Assembly: GCF_022179245.1 (NCBI RefSeq) | Contig: NZ_BPQM01000092.1 | Coordinates: forward strand, 18,500 to 82,499 | DNA: 64,000 bases | Source of the DNA: Methylobacterium gregans | GTDB lineage: Bacteria; Pseudomonadota; Alphaproteobacteria; Rhizobiales; Beijerinckiaceae | Reading direction: 5' to 3' | Part shown: piece by piece, positions 29,624 to 38,645 of the stretch | Layout of the letters: the number at the start of each line of letters is the position of its first letter | Position numbering within the stretch: position 1 is the first letter of the stretch | Position numbers and translations under genes: made by a program | Notes under the pieces: model-generated | The model's input: only the letters and a program-made list of their open reading frames with translations | Told to the model about the DNA's origin: nothing | The model's database searches: none

Positions 29624-32154
29624 CCGAGCCCCCCAAGCTTTTCCGGACGCGCGGCCTGGGGGCCGGCCGGGAAGTAGCGGCCGGCGATGGCGTCGGCGAG
29701 CCGCTCCAGCTCGCTCTCGACCCGGGCCATGCCGACCGCGTCGAAATCGGCGGCCTCGCCGCTGCGGAACTCCGCCACGATGCGCGCGGCCAGCCGGCAA
29801 TGGGGCTCGGGCACCCCGTCGGCAGCGAGCGGCGGCAGGTCGGCGAGGTGGCGGGCGATCGCCTCCGCCTGGAAGGCGACGGAGCGCGGGTTGTAGGGGT
29901 CGAGCAGCACCATGTCGCGCACGGGATCGAGTGCCACACCCTGCATGTAGCGGGAGCCGTAGCTGAGCTGCGAGTCGCAGAGCGCCAGCATCACCCCGAG
30001 GCTCTCGGGGGTGGCCTCGTCGTCGGCCAGCGCGAGCGCGAAGTCGCAGGTGTTGATCGCCCGCTCGATGCGTCGGCCCAGATCGATGAAGTGCCAGCCC
30101 GCCGCCCGGCTCATGTTCTCGTGAGCGAGACCCGAGAGGGCCGCGAGGTGGCTCAAAGCCCGCTCGGCCCGGCCTGAGAGCTGCGACTCGGTGAATGCTC
30201 GGCCCGGATCGAGGGACAGCAGGTCGACGAGGTCGGCGAGCACGCGCCAGGCCTCGCCCGAGAGGCGGTTGCGGAGCTTCGCCGCGTTGCGCCGGGCCGA
30301 CTCGATATGGGCGCGGGCCGAGCCCGGCGCCGTGCGCCCGGAGAGCGCCTGCTGGGCAAGTGCGGCGGTCGGCAGGTTGGGGGCGCTGCCTGCGCCCCAC
30401 TCGGCGATCAGGCGGCGGATGCGGGCGGCGGTTGGGGCGTGCGCGCCGCCCGCGATGTCGGTGACGACGGCATCGCCCACGCTTCGGAGATGAGCGAGCA
30501 CGAGGCGGATCACGGCCTCGGCCCGCTCGGTGTAGCGGCCGAACCAGAACAGGCCGTCGGCGGCCCGCGAGGGCAGGTGGCCGGCCAGGCGCCGCACCCG
30601 GGGCGTGCGGCCCTGGATCGGGGTCTGCGTCTCGACGGGCGTCTCGGAGAGGACCCAGACATCGGCCGCGCGGATGCCGAGGCGCATCTCGGTCGGGTCG
30701 ACGTCGTCGCGCTCGGCGACGCGGCAGAAACCGCCCGGCATCACCTGCCAGCCGCTGGGCGTGCGGGCGGCGAAGACCCGGAGCACGAAGGGGCGCGGCA
30801 CGAGGCGCAGGCCCGCATCGGTGCGCTCCCAGCCCGGCATGGTCGAGAGCGGCCCGAGCGCCTGACCGACATAGTCGAAGGGCCGCTCGCGCAGCGCCGC
30901 GACGGCGCGGTCCCGGTCGGCGGCCAGCGTCTGCGGCCCGAGGAGCGCGTCGCGGCCCGCCCCGCGCTGGGGCGTCGCCGCCGGGCGCAGCGTCAGGGCG
31001 TCGAGGTTGTCGCGGACATGCGCCAGCCCGTCCGGGTCACCGCACCACCAGGTCGGCGGCCCGGCGAGCGTCAGCGGCTCGCCGAGCATGCGCCGGGCGA
31101 TGCCGTCGAGATAGGGTTCGAGCGCGCCCGACTCGCAGAGGCCCGAGCCAGGCATGTTGGCCATCACCAGGCTGCCGTTGCGCAGGGCCTCGAGGATGCC
31201 CGGGACGCCGAGGCGCGAGGCGGGGTTCAGTTCCAGCGGATCGAGATAGTCGGCGTCGATCCGGCGCCAGAGGGCGTCGCAGCGCTTGAGGCCCGAGACG
31301 GTGCGCACGTGCAACCGCCCGTCCTGCATCACGAGGTCGTCGCCCTCGACCAGCATCAGCCCGAGATAGCGGGCGAGCGCGGCCTGCTCGACATAGGTGC
31401 TGCTGTAGGGGCCCGAGGTCAGCAGGCAGATGCGCGGGTCCGCCCGCTCGGCGCCGGCCGCGAGCCCGTCGCGAAACGCCTGGAAGAAGGCCGGAAAGCG
31501 CTCGACGTGGCAGGCCTCGAAGATGTCCGGGAAGGCGCGGGCCAGCACCATCCGGTTCTCCAGCGCCCAGCCGAGGCCGGAGGGAGCCTGCGTCCGGTCG
31601 GCCAGAACCCGCCAGCGCCCGTCCGGCCCCCGGCCGATATCGGCGGCGTAGAGCTTGAGGTAGCGCCCGCCCGGCGGCGCGACCCCGTGGAGCGGGCGCA
31701 GGAACTCGGGCGAGCCCGCCACCACGGCAGCCGGCAGGTAGCCACCCGCCACGAGGTCGCCGGGACCGTAGATGTCGGCAAGGATCGCCTCCATCAGTTC
31801 GGCCCGCTGGACCAGCCCGGCGCTGAGGTCGCGCCACTCGGCGGCCCCGATCACCAGAGGCAGCGAACTCAGCGGCCAAGCGTGCTCGCGCTGGTCGCCG
31901 TAGACCCGGAAGGAGATGCCGGCATCGCGGATGTGCCGCTCCGCCGAGACGAAGCGGGCCATCATCTCGGGCTCGCCGAGGCGCCCGAGGTGGTCGAGCA
32001 GGCGTGACCAGGCTCCCCCTGCCGAGTCGCGCGGTGTGCCGTCGGGGGCGAGATAGGCGTCGGGCCGGCCCGGAAGCGGCGCGTAGCCCTCCGTCCAGCG
32101 GGCGAGCGGCACGGTGCCGCCCGCCTTCTCCTTCACCTCCGCGAGCGCGGTCAT
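29620..32154 (-). CDS. Circularly permuted ATP-grasp protein fused to an alpha-E domain
   Basis: The protein has 844 residues. The first part (about 60-500) is a type 2 circularly permuted ATP-grasp ligase domain: [35 protein letters not shown], the [12 protein letters not shown] region and [22 protein letters not shown]. From about residue 525 to 830 follows an alpha-E domain ([42 protein letters not shown]), an all-helical module found almost only with such ligases. In many genomes the two are separate neighbouring genes; here they are one. ATP-grasp enzymes join a carboxylate to an amine, so peptide-bond formation is the best guess. ATG 32154 overlaps the upstream stop by four bases (ATGA). 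Confidence 0.92.
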   Translation of the reverse strand: MTALAEVKEKAGGTVPLARWTEGYAPLPGRPDAYLAPDGTPRDSAGGAWSRLLDHLGRLGEPEMMARFVSAERHIRDAGISFRVYGDQREHAWPLSSLPLVIGAAEWRDLSAGLVQRAELMEAILADIYGPGDLVAGGYLPAAVVAGSPEFLRPLHGVAPPGGRYLKLYAADIGRGPDGRWRVLADRTQAPSGLGWALENRMVLARAFPDIFEACHVERFPAFFQAFRDGLAAGAERADPRICLLTSGPYSSTYVEQAALARYLGLMLVEGDDLVMQDGRLHVRTVSGLKRCDALWRRIDADYLDPLELNPASRLGVPGILEALRNGSLVMANMPGSGLCESGALEPYLDGIARRMLGEPLTLAGPPTWWCGDPDGLAHVRDNLDALTLRPAATPQRGAGRDALLGPQTLAADRDRAVAALRERPFDYVGQALGPLSTMPGWERTDAGLRLVPRPFVLRVFAARTPSGWQVMPGGFCRVAERDDVDPTEMRLGIRAADVWVLSETPVETQTPIQGRTPRVRRLAGHLPSRAADGLFWFGRYTERAEAVIRLVLAHLRSVGDAVVTDIAGGAHAPTAARIRRLIAEWGAGSAPNLPTAALAQQALSGRTAPGSARAHIESARRNAAKLRNRLSGEAWRVLADLVDLLSLDPGRAFTESQLSGRAERALSHLAALSGLAHENMSRAAGWHFIDLGRRIERAINTCDFALALADDEATPESLGVMLALCDSQLSYGSRYMQGVALDPVRDMVLLDPYNPRSVAFQAEAIARHLADLPPLAADGVPEPHCRLAARIVAEFRSGEAADFDAVGMARVESELERLADAIAGRYFPAGPQAARPEKLGGLG

Positions 32155-35100
32155 TGCGGCCCGGGCGTCCGCAGGTCGAGGGTGAGCGGGAACTCGGGAT
32201 TCACCTCCTCGCGCGGCATCGCGATCCGGCCCGGGGTGTGCCCGTGCGGCTGGAAGCGGGAGAGGCGGCGCCCCTCCGCCTCGTAGGCGTTGACCGGATG
32301 GGTCTCGTAGTTGCGCCCGCCCGGATGGGCGACGTGGTAGCGGCAGCCGCCAAGCGCCCGCCCGCTCCAGCTGTCCAGGATGTCGAAGGTCAGCGGCGAG
32401 TGCGCGGGGATCGTCGGGTGCAGCGACGAGGCCGGCTGCCAGGCCTTGAAGCGCAGGCCCGCCACCGCCTCCCCGGCCGTGCCGGTGGAGGTCATCGGCA
32501 AGCGCCGGCCGTTGCAGGCAATGACGTGGCGCCCCGGCACGAAGCCGGCCACCTTCACCTGCAGGCGCTCGACGGAGCTGTCGACGAAGCGCACGGTCCC
32601 TCCGCTCGATCCTTCCTCGCCGAGCACGTGCCACGGCTCCAGCGCCTGACGCAGTTCGAGATGCACGCCCGCGTGCTCCACCTGCCCGAAGACGGGGAAG
32701 CGGAACAGGCTCTGCGCCTCGAAGGCGACCGGATCGAAAGCGTAGCCGGCCCGGGCGAGGTCATCCAGCACGGAGCGGAAGTCGGCGGCCAGAAAGTGGG
32801 GCAGCATGAAGCGATCGTGCAGCCCCGTGCCCCAGCGGACACAACCGCCGGCCTGGGGCTCGCGCCAGAACCACGCGATGAGGGCCCGCAGCAGGAGTTG
32901 CTGAGCGAGGCTCATCCGGGCGTCCGGCGGCATCTCGAAGGCGCGGAACTCCACGAGGCCGAGGCGCCCCGTGGGTCCGTCCGGCGAGTAGAGCTTGTCG
33001 ATGCAGATCTCGGCCCGGTGGGTGTTGCCGGTGACGTCCACGAGGATGTTGCGGAAGATCCGGTCGACCAGCCAGCGCGGGATGTTGGGCGCGTCGGGCT
33101 CCGGCACCTGGTTCAGCGCCACCTCCAGCTCGTAGAGCCCGTCGTGGCGCGCCTCGTCCATGCGCGGGGCCTGGCTCGTCGGGCCGATATAGAGGCCCGA
33201 GAACAGGTAGGAGAGCGACGGATGCCGCTGCCAGTAGAGCACGAGGCTCTTCAGCAGGTCCGGCCGGCGCAGGAAGGGCGAGTCGTCGGGCGTGGCGCCC
33301 CCTACCACCACGTGGTTGCCGCCGCCCGTGCCGGTGTGGCGCCCGTCCGTCATGAACTTCTCGGCGCCGAGCCGGGTCTGGCGCGCCTCCTCGTAGAGGC
33401 CGGTGGTGATGTCCACCGCCTCGCGCCAGGATGCGGCCGGGTGCACGTTCACCTCGATCACGCCGGGATCGGGCGTGACCTTGATGAGGCTGACGCGTGG
33501 GTCGTAGGGCGGCTCGTAGCCCTCGATATGGACGGGCTGGCGGCACGCCGCCGCCGCCGCCTCGACGTGGCCCACGAGCTCGAAATACTCGTCGATGCGC
33601 TGAAGCGGGGGCATGAACACCCGCAGCACCCCGTCGCGGGGCTCGACCGCCAGCGCCGTGCGGACCGCCACGCCCTCGATCCCGCCGCCGTTACGCACGG
33701 CGGAGCGCCCCGGCGCATCGGCCAGCGCGCCGCGCGCCTCAAGCGGGTCCTGCGGCTGGTAGTAGGGGTAACTTTCGGGCGGCACGTGCGGCAGCGAGCC
33801 GAGCGGCAGGCGGAAGCCCGCGGGTGAATCGCCCGGCACCAGGAAGGCGTGGCCGCGGCGGAAGTCCCAGGCCTCCGAGATCCAGGCCCGCTCGGCGAAG
33901 CCCCCCATGGCGAGGCTCGCCAGCGGCAGAACGTAGGCGGTCGGCTCGCCGAAGCCGCGGGTGAACACCCGCTTGATCCGGGCGTCGTACTCGGCCGAGC
34001 CGCTCTGGGCGCGGATCGGCGTGACGTTGACGGGCAGGCGCTCGCGCTCCTTCTCCCAGTGCTCCGAATCCTCGAAGGCCGGGATGACGTAGGCGCGCAG
34101 GCCCAGCCGCTCGGCGAGTGCGTCGGTGAAAGTGCGGGCCTGCGTGATGGTGGCGCCGGTGCCGGCTTCCGGCGCGATCAGGTCCGCGTCCGACCAGACC
34201 GGCTTGCCGTCCCGGCGCCAGTACAGGCCGAAGGCCCAGCGCGGCAGGCTCTCGCCCGGGTACCACTTGCCCTGGCCGTAATGCAGCAGCCCTCCGGCCC
34301 CGAAGCGGTCGCGCAGGCGCCGGATCAGCTTGTCGGCGAGATCGCGCTTCGTCGGCCCGACCGCCCCGGTGTTCCACTCCTCCGCCTCGAAATCGTCGAT
34401 CGACACGAAGGTCGGCTCGCCGCCCATGGTCAGGCGCACGTCCTGCGCGGCCAGATCCCGGTCGACCCGCTCGCCGAGCGCGTCCATGTCGGCCCAGACA
34501 CCGTCCGAGAACGGCTTCGTCACGCGCGGGGACTCGGCGACGCGGGTCACGCCCATCTCGAAGCCGAATTCGGTCTCGGCCGGCTCGGCGAGCCCCGAGA
34601 TCGGCGCGGCCGTGCGGTAATGCGGCGTCGAGGCCAGCGGGATGTGGCCCTCGCCGCAGAGCAGGCCCGACGTCGCGTCGAGCCCGACCCAGCCGGCGCC
34701 CGGCAGGTAGACCTCGGCCCATGCGTGCAGGTCGGTGAAGTCGGTCTTGGTGCCCTCCGGCCCCTCGACCGCGGTGGTGTCGGGCACGAGCTGGATCAGG
34801 TAGCCGGAGGTGAAGCGCGCCGCGAGACCGAGGCGGCGCAGGATCTGCACCATCAGCCAGGCCGAGTCGCGGCAGGAGCCTGACTTCAGTGTCAGGGTCT
34901 CGGCGGCGCTCTGGACGCCCGGCTCCATGCGCACGCCGTAGGTGACCGCGTCCGCCACCGCCCGGTTCAGCGCCACGAGGAAGAGCACCGTGTTGGTCTC
35001 GCCCCCGGTCCTCTCCGGCAGGGAGGCCAGGAAGGCGTCGAGCTCGGGCCCCTGCGCCTCGTCGAGGGCGAGATAAGGCGCGAGTTCGCCCTTCAGATCC

Positions 35101-35423
35101 GCCTCGTAGGCGAAGGGCACCACCTGCGCGTAGTCCTCGACGAAGAAGTCGAACGGGTTGATCACCGCCATCTCGGCGGTGAGGTCGACCTCGATCTTCA
35201 GCTCGTCGGTCTTCTCCGGGAAGACGAGGCGGGCGAGCCAGTTGCCGTTCGGGTCCTGCTGCCAGTTCAGGAAATGATTCTGGGGCGTCACCTTCAGGGC
35301 GTAGGCAGGGATCTTCACCCGCGCGTGCGGCGCCGGGCGCAGGCGGATCACTTGGGGGCCGAGGCTGATCGGCCGGTCGTAGCGGTAATGGGTGACGTGG
35401 TGCAGGGCGGCTTTGATCGACAC
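32151..35423 (-). CDS. Large transglutaminase-like protein with DUF2126 C-terminal region
   Basis: This is a 1090-residue first gene of the cassette. The N-terminal beta domain ([20 protein letters not shown]) leads to a transglutaminase core with the triad Cys184 (SGSCRDSAW), His233 ([11 protein letters not shown]) and Asp249 (GLDATSGL). The rest, beginning near residue 310 ([22 protein letters not shown]), is the long DUF2126 region, which is of unknown function and always attached to such proteins. GTG at 35423 is the start that matches the family N-terminus; the upstream extension is Arg-rich and unlike any homologue. No leader is seen, so a cytoplasmic location is expected. It is cotranscribed with the two following genes. 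Confidence 0.92.
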   Translation of the reverse strand: MSIKAALHHVTHYRYDRPISLGPQVIRLRPAPHARVKIPAYALKVTPQNHFLNWQQDPNGNWLARLVFPEKTDELKIEVDLTAEMAVINPFDFFVEDYAQVVPFAYEADLKGELAPYLALDEAQGPELDAFLASLPERTGGETNTVLFLVALNRAVADAVTYGVRMEPGVQSAAETLTLKSGSCRDSAWLMVQILRRLGLAARFTSGYLIQLVPDTTAVEGPEGTKTDFTDLHAWAEVYLPGAGWVGLDATSGLLCGEGHIPLASTPHYRTAAPISGLAEPAETEFGFEMGVTRVAESPRVTKPFSDGVWADMDALGERVDRDLAAQDVRLTMGGEPTFVSIDDFEAEEWNTGAVGPTKRDLADKLIRRLRDRFGAGGLLHYGQGKWYPGESLPRWAFGLYWRRDGKPVWSDADLIAPEAGTGATITQARTFTDALAERLGLRAYVIPAFEDSEHWEKERERLPVNVTPIRAQSGSAEYDARIKRVFTRGFGEPTAYVLPLASLAMGGFAERAWISEAWDFRRGHAFLVPGDSPAGFRLPLGSLPHVPPESYPYYQPQDPLEARGALADAPGRSAVRNGGGIEGVAVRTALAVEPRDGVLRVFMPPLQRIDEYFELVGHVEAAAAACRQPVHIEGYEPPYDPRVSLIKVTPDPGVIEVNVHPAASWREAVDITTGLYEEARQTRLGAEKFMTDGRHTGTGGGNHVVVGGATPDDSPFLRRPDLLKSLVLYWQRHPSLSYLFSGLYIGPTSQAPRMDEARHDGLYELEVALNQVPEPDAPNIPRWLVDRIFRNILVDVTGNTHRAEICIDKLYSPDGPTGRLGLVEFRAFEMPPDARMSLAQQLLLRALIAWFWREPQAGGCVRWGTGLHDRFMLPHFLAADFRSVLDDLARAGYAFDPVAFEAQSLFRFPVFGQVEHAGVHLELRQALEPWHVLGEEGSSGGTVRFVDSSVERLQVKVAGFVPGRHVIACNGRRLPMTSTGTAGEAVAGLRFKAWQPASSLHPTIPAHSPLTFDILDSWSGRALGGCRYHVAHPGGRNYETHPVNAYEAEGRRLSRFQPHGHTPGRIAMPREEVNPEFPLTLDLRTPGPQ

Positions 35424-35689
35424 GGGCAGTCTCGTCTGAGCGATTCCGGGCACGAACGCCGCCCGATCCCGCCGCGCGGCGGGGCGACGCCCGATGATAC
35501 ACGGGGGACGCCGCAAGCAAGTTCCATGCGGCCCCGCCGCGCTTCGTGAGCGGCGGTCGCACAGTCCGGTTAGGAGAGAAGGGAACTTTGTCCGTCAAGA
35601 CACTTTGACGCGTCAGGGGCGTGGCGCAGGATAAGCGTGTCCCTCGGCACGGCCGCCGCGGCGGACATGGCCGGCCTCGGAACCCGTTC

Positions 35690-36877
35690 ATGAAGATCTT
35701 CCAGTGCCAAGCCTGCGACCAGCCGGTGACCTTCGAGGCCACCGCCTGCGAGAGCTGCGAGCGGCGCCTCGGCTATGTCTGCGACCGGCACGAGGTCTCG
35801 GCTCTGGAGCCGGTCGGCACCTCGGCGCATCCGGGTTCGGTCGGGATCCCCGTCTTCCACGCCTACGCGCATTCGGGCCGCCGCTACCGCTTCTGTGCCA
35901 ATGCCCGCCATGCCGCCTGCAACTGGCTGGTGCCGGACGAGAGCCCCGACATCTTCTGCGTCACCTGCCGCCACAATCACGTGGTGCCGGACCTGACGAT
36001 CCCCTGGAACCTCACCCGCTGGCGACAGGTGGAGGCTGCCAAGCACCGGCTGTTCTACTCGCTGCTGCGCCTGGATCTGCCGCTCGCGACCCGGGCGCAG
36101 TACACGGACGGCCTCGCCTTCGACTTCCTGGTCGATCCCTCCGAGACCTATCTGGGCGGTCCCCCAGTGATGACCGGCCATCTCAACGGCCTGATCACGA
36201 TGAACATCGCCGAGGCCGACGACGTCGAGCGCGAGCGGCGCAGGACGCTGTTCGGCGAGCACTACCGGACGCTGCTGGGCCACTTCCGGCACGAGATCGG
36301 ACACTACTTCTGGTACCTGCTGGTGCAGAACAGCCCGCACCTCGGGGCCTTCCGCGCCCTGTTCGGCGACGAGAGCCTGAACTACGCAGCCGCGCTCCAG
36401 ACCCACTACGCAAACGGCGCGCCGGCGAACTGGGAGGAATCCTACGTCTCGACCTACGCGACCAGCCATCCGTGGGAGGACTTCGCCGAGACCTTCGCCC
36501 ACTACCTGCACATCGTCGATACAGTGGAGACCGCCTCGACCTTCGAGCTGCACCTGCGCCCGCGCCTGCGCAAGGAGGTGGGCGCGCCAGTGGTGATCGA
36601 CTTCGACCCCTATCGGACGCAGGACCTCGACCGCCTGATCGAGGCATGGCTGCCGCTGACCTACGCGATCAACTCGCTCTCCCACAGCATGGGGCAGAGC
36701 GCGCTCTACCCGTTCAGGCTGACACCGGCGGTGATCGCCAAGCTCGCCTTCGTGCATGAGCGCATCTACGCGGCGCGCGGCGACCTGCCGGCGCCGGACC
36801 CGGAGGCCGCCGGCACCGAGATCCTGAAGGCGGTGATCAGCGGCTTGCGCCAGAAGGTGGCGGCGCCGACGGTCTGA
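35690..36877 (+). CDS. Putative zinc metallopeptidase with N-terminal zinc ribbon
   Basis: The 395-residue protein starts with a zinc ribbon (Cys6, Cys9, Cys20, Cys23), followed by a second Cys-rich stretch (HAACNW and FCVTCRHNHV). The central FRHEIGHYFWYLL contains the zincin motif HExxH at residues 201-205, and HPWEDFAETFAHYLHI about 65 residues on supplies a likely third ligand. It matches the family called putative zinc-binding metallopeptidase. No signal peptide is seen. It is divergent from the transglutaminase cassette, 266 nt away, and could be the protease of that pathway. ATG 35690 is chosen because the ribbon begins there. Activity is predicted, not shown. Confidence 0.85.
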   Translation: MKIFQCQACDQPVTFEATACESCERRLGYVCDRHEVSALEPVGTSAHPGSVGIPVFHAYAHSGRRYRFCANARHAACNWLVPDESPDIFCVTCRHNHVVPDLTIPWNLTRWRQVEAAKHRLFYSLLRLDLPLATRAQYTDGLAFDFLVDPSETYLGGPPVMTGHLNGLITMNIAEADDVERERRRTLFGEHYRTLLGHFRHEIGHYFWYLLVQNSPHLGAFRALFGDESLNYAAALQTHYANGAPANWEESYVSTYATSHPWEDFAETFAHYLHIVDTVETASTFELHLRPRLRKEVGAPVVIDFDPYRTQDLDRLIEAWLPLTYAINSLSHSMGQSALYPFRLTPAVIAKLAFVHERIYAARGDLPAPDPEAAGTEILKAVISGLRQKVAAPTV

Positions 36878-37231
36878 GCAGCGAGCACCCTCCGGGGACG
36901 AAGGCCCTTTCGAAGCACAGAGGCGCTGCAAACGGGGCCGGCGGAGCGCAGCCCCGGATTGAAACCACCGCCCCGGCGGAGCCAGGACGGCAGTTCCAGA
37001 GGCAGGGCTCTGCCCTGCGCCCGCCGAAGGTCCCGACCTTTGGAATTCGAGACCGGACCGGCCGCGTGAAAACCTTCTCCGGATGCTGCGGGAGAGAGCG
37101 AGGGCTCGTCCCGACCACCCTGGAGAAGGGAGGCACCTTCCATGGCGGCCCGTAGCGCGGCAGGCTATTCTTCCGCTGGCGCGCCAGGGCCCCGCGCCCA
37201 CCGAGTCCCCGAAAGACTTTCAGAAAGACCG
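36878..37231. other. Intergenic region with a structured repeat, no gene
   Basis: These 354 bases between two rightward genes show no coding frame. They contain several GC-rich inverted repeats, the clearest at 36991-37050. Frames on either strand across it (for example 36766-37143 minus) are low-complexity and have no recognisable homology. Confidence 0.55.
36991..37050. repeat. Structured intergenic repeat, copy A
   Basis: Two adjacent hairpins are present: CAGGGC-TCT-GCCCTG (37003-37017) and AAGGTC-CC-GACCTT (37027-37040), flanked by a short TTCCA/TGGAA pair. The order and sequence resemble the right half of the element at 48606-48702, so the two are probably copies of one dispersed family. 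Confidence 0.55.
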
Positions 37232-38608
37232 ATGTCAGACCGTCCGCTCCCCGCCGAGGCGCAGCCGCTGCCGATTGCCGTGATCGGGGCGGGGTTCAGC
37301 GGAACCGCGGCGGCGATCCAACTCCTGGCGCAGTTGCCGCCGGGCCGGTCGGTGCTGCTCTGCGAGCGCGCCGAGCGCTTCGGGCGCGGTCGTGCCTACG
37401 CGACGGGCAACCCGGACCACCTCCTCAACGTGCGCGCTGCCAATATGAGCGCCTTTCCCGACAGGCCGGCACAGTTCGAGGACTGGCTGGCGAGCGCCGA
37501 CGCCGCAGAGGGAATCCGCCGAACCCCGGCCGGCACCTTCGCGGCCCGCGGCCTCTACGGGCGCTACCTCTCCGAACTGCTGACCGCGGCGCTGACCGGG
37601 GCGGACGCTCCGCGGCTGCAACTCGTCAACGAGGCGATCACCGACATCGCGCCGGAGGAGGGGCGTCTCGTCCTGCGCAGCGAGGGCGGCCGACGCTTCG
37701 CCGCCGCCGGGGCCGTGCTCGCCATGGGCAATCTCGCGGCGCCCGAGGAGCCTGCGAGCCGGCACCGGGCCGATCCCTGGAACCCGGACGGGTTCGGGCG
37801 CCTGCATCCGGACCGGGCGGTCCTCGTGGTCGGCACCGGGCTCAGCATGGTCGACGCGGTGATGAACCTGCGCCGCCACGGCTTCACGGGCCGCATCGTC
37901 GCGCTCTCGCGGCGAGGACAGGCTTCGACCGTGCACGCGCAGGCCGGCGCCTGGCCGCAGCCGGATTTCTCCCCGGCCGAGCGGACCTCGCTCACGCGGC
38001 TCCTCCGGCGGATCCGCCAGGAGGTCGCCGCGGCCTCCGCCGCCGGAATCGGCTGGCACGGGGTTCTGGATGCCCTGCGGCCGGTCACGGACACGCTCTG
38101 GCTCGGCCTGCCGGAAGCCGAGAAGGCGCGCTTCCTGCGCCACCTGCGCCCGTTCTGGGACGTGCATCGTCACCGCGCCGCCCCGCCCGCGGGCGCGGCG
38201 ATCGCCGCCGAGATCGCGGCCGGCACGCTGGAGGTCCGCGCGGCCAAGCTCCTGGCCATCGAGGACCGGCCCGACGAGGCGCTGGTCACCTGCCGGCCGC
38301 GCGGGGCGCGGGAGCCGGAGACCTTCGCGGTTCAGTGCATCCTCGACGCCCGCGGCATCGGCCGTGTTGCCGAGACGGTCGACCCGCTCCTGCGCCGGCT
38401 GATCGATCGCGGTCTGGTGCGTCCCGGCCCCTTCGGCATCGGGCTCGACGTGCGCCCCGATCTCTCGGTGATCGGGGACATGCCCGCCCCGCTCTGGACG
38501 CTCGGGCCGCTGATCCGCGGCGTGTTCTGGGAGTGCACGGCCGTGCCCGATATCCGCAATCAGGCCGCGCAGCTCGCGCGGGCCGTGGCGGCAGGCGTGC
38601 GAGGATAA
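37232..38608 (+). CDS. FAD/NAD(P)-binding protein (flavin monooxygenase-like)
   Basis: The 458-residue protein opens with a dinucleotide-binding motif (PIAVIGAGFSGTAAAIQLL, GxGxxG near residue 20), followed by FGRGRAYATGNPDHLLNVRAANMSAFPD. That segment marks the FAD_NAD_binding_9 group often annotated as hydroxyacylglutathione-linked or NtaA-like oxidoreductases. A second nucleotide site, AVLVVGTGLSMVDAVMNL, lies near residue 195. The substrate is unknown. The first good start is ATG 37232 (AGAAAGACCG upstream); the frame goes back to 37142 without homology. Its stop meets a strong terminator shared with cysI, so it is not part of the sulfur operon. Confidence 0.85.
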   Translation: MSDRPLPAEAQPLPIAVIGAGFSGTAAAIQLLAQLPPGRSVLLCERAERFGRGRAYATGNPDHLLNVRAANMSAFPDRPAQFEDWLASADAAEGIRRTPAGTFAARGLYGRYLSELLTAALTGADAPRLQLVNEAITDIAPEEGRLVLRSEGGRRFAAAGAVLAMGNLAAPEEPASRHRADPWNPDGFGRLHPDRAVLVVGTGLSMVDAVMNLRRHGFTGRIVALSRRGQASTVHAQAGAWPQPDFSPAERTSLTRLLRRIRQEVAAASAAGIGWHGVLDALRPVTDTLWLGLPEAEKARFLRHLRPFWDVHRHRAAPPAGAAIAAEIAAGTLEVRAAKLLAIEDRPDEALVTCRPRGAREPETFAVQCILDARGIGRVAETVDPLLRRLIDRGLVRPGPFGIGLDVRPDLSVIGDMPAPLWTLGPLIRGVFWECTAVPDIRNQAAQLARAVAAGVRG

Positions 38609-38612
38609 GAGT

Positions 38613-38640
38613 GCGGAGGGCGGCGGATGCCGCCCTCCGC
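38613..38640. terminator. Perfect bidirectional terminator between convergent genes
   Basis: A 12-bp perfect stem GCGGAGGGCGGC (38613-38624) with GCCGCCCTCCGC (38629-38640) and a GGAT loop lies exactly between the stops at 38608 and 38646. Confidence 0.85.
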
Positions 38641-38645
38641 AAGCC

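Noticed and set aside
32151..36877. The transglutaminase cassette as a phage-defence island
   Set aside because: No nuclease, integrase, tRNA-adjacent insertion or composition shift is seen, and these families are known from core chromosomal loci; a metabolic or protein-modification role fits better.
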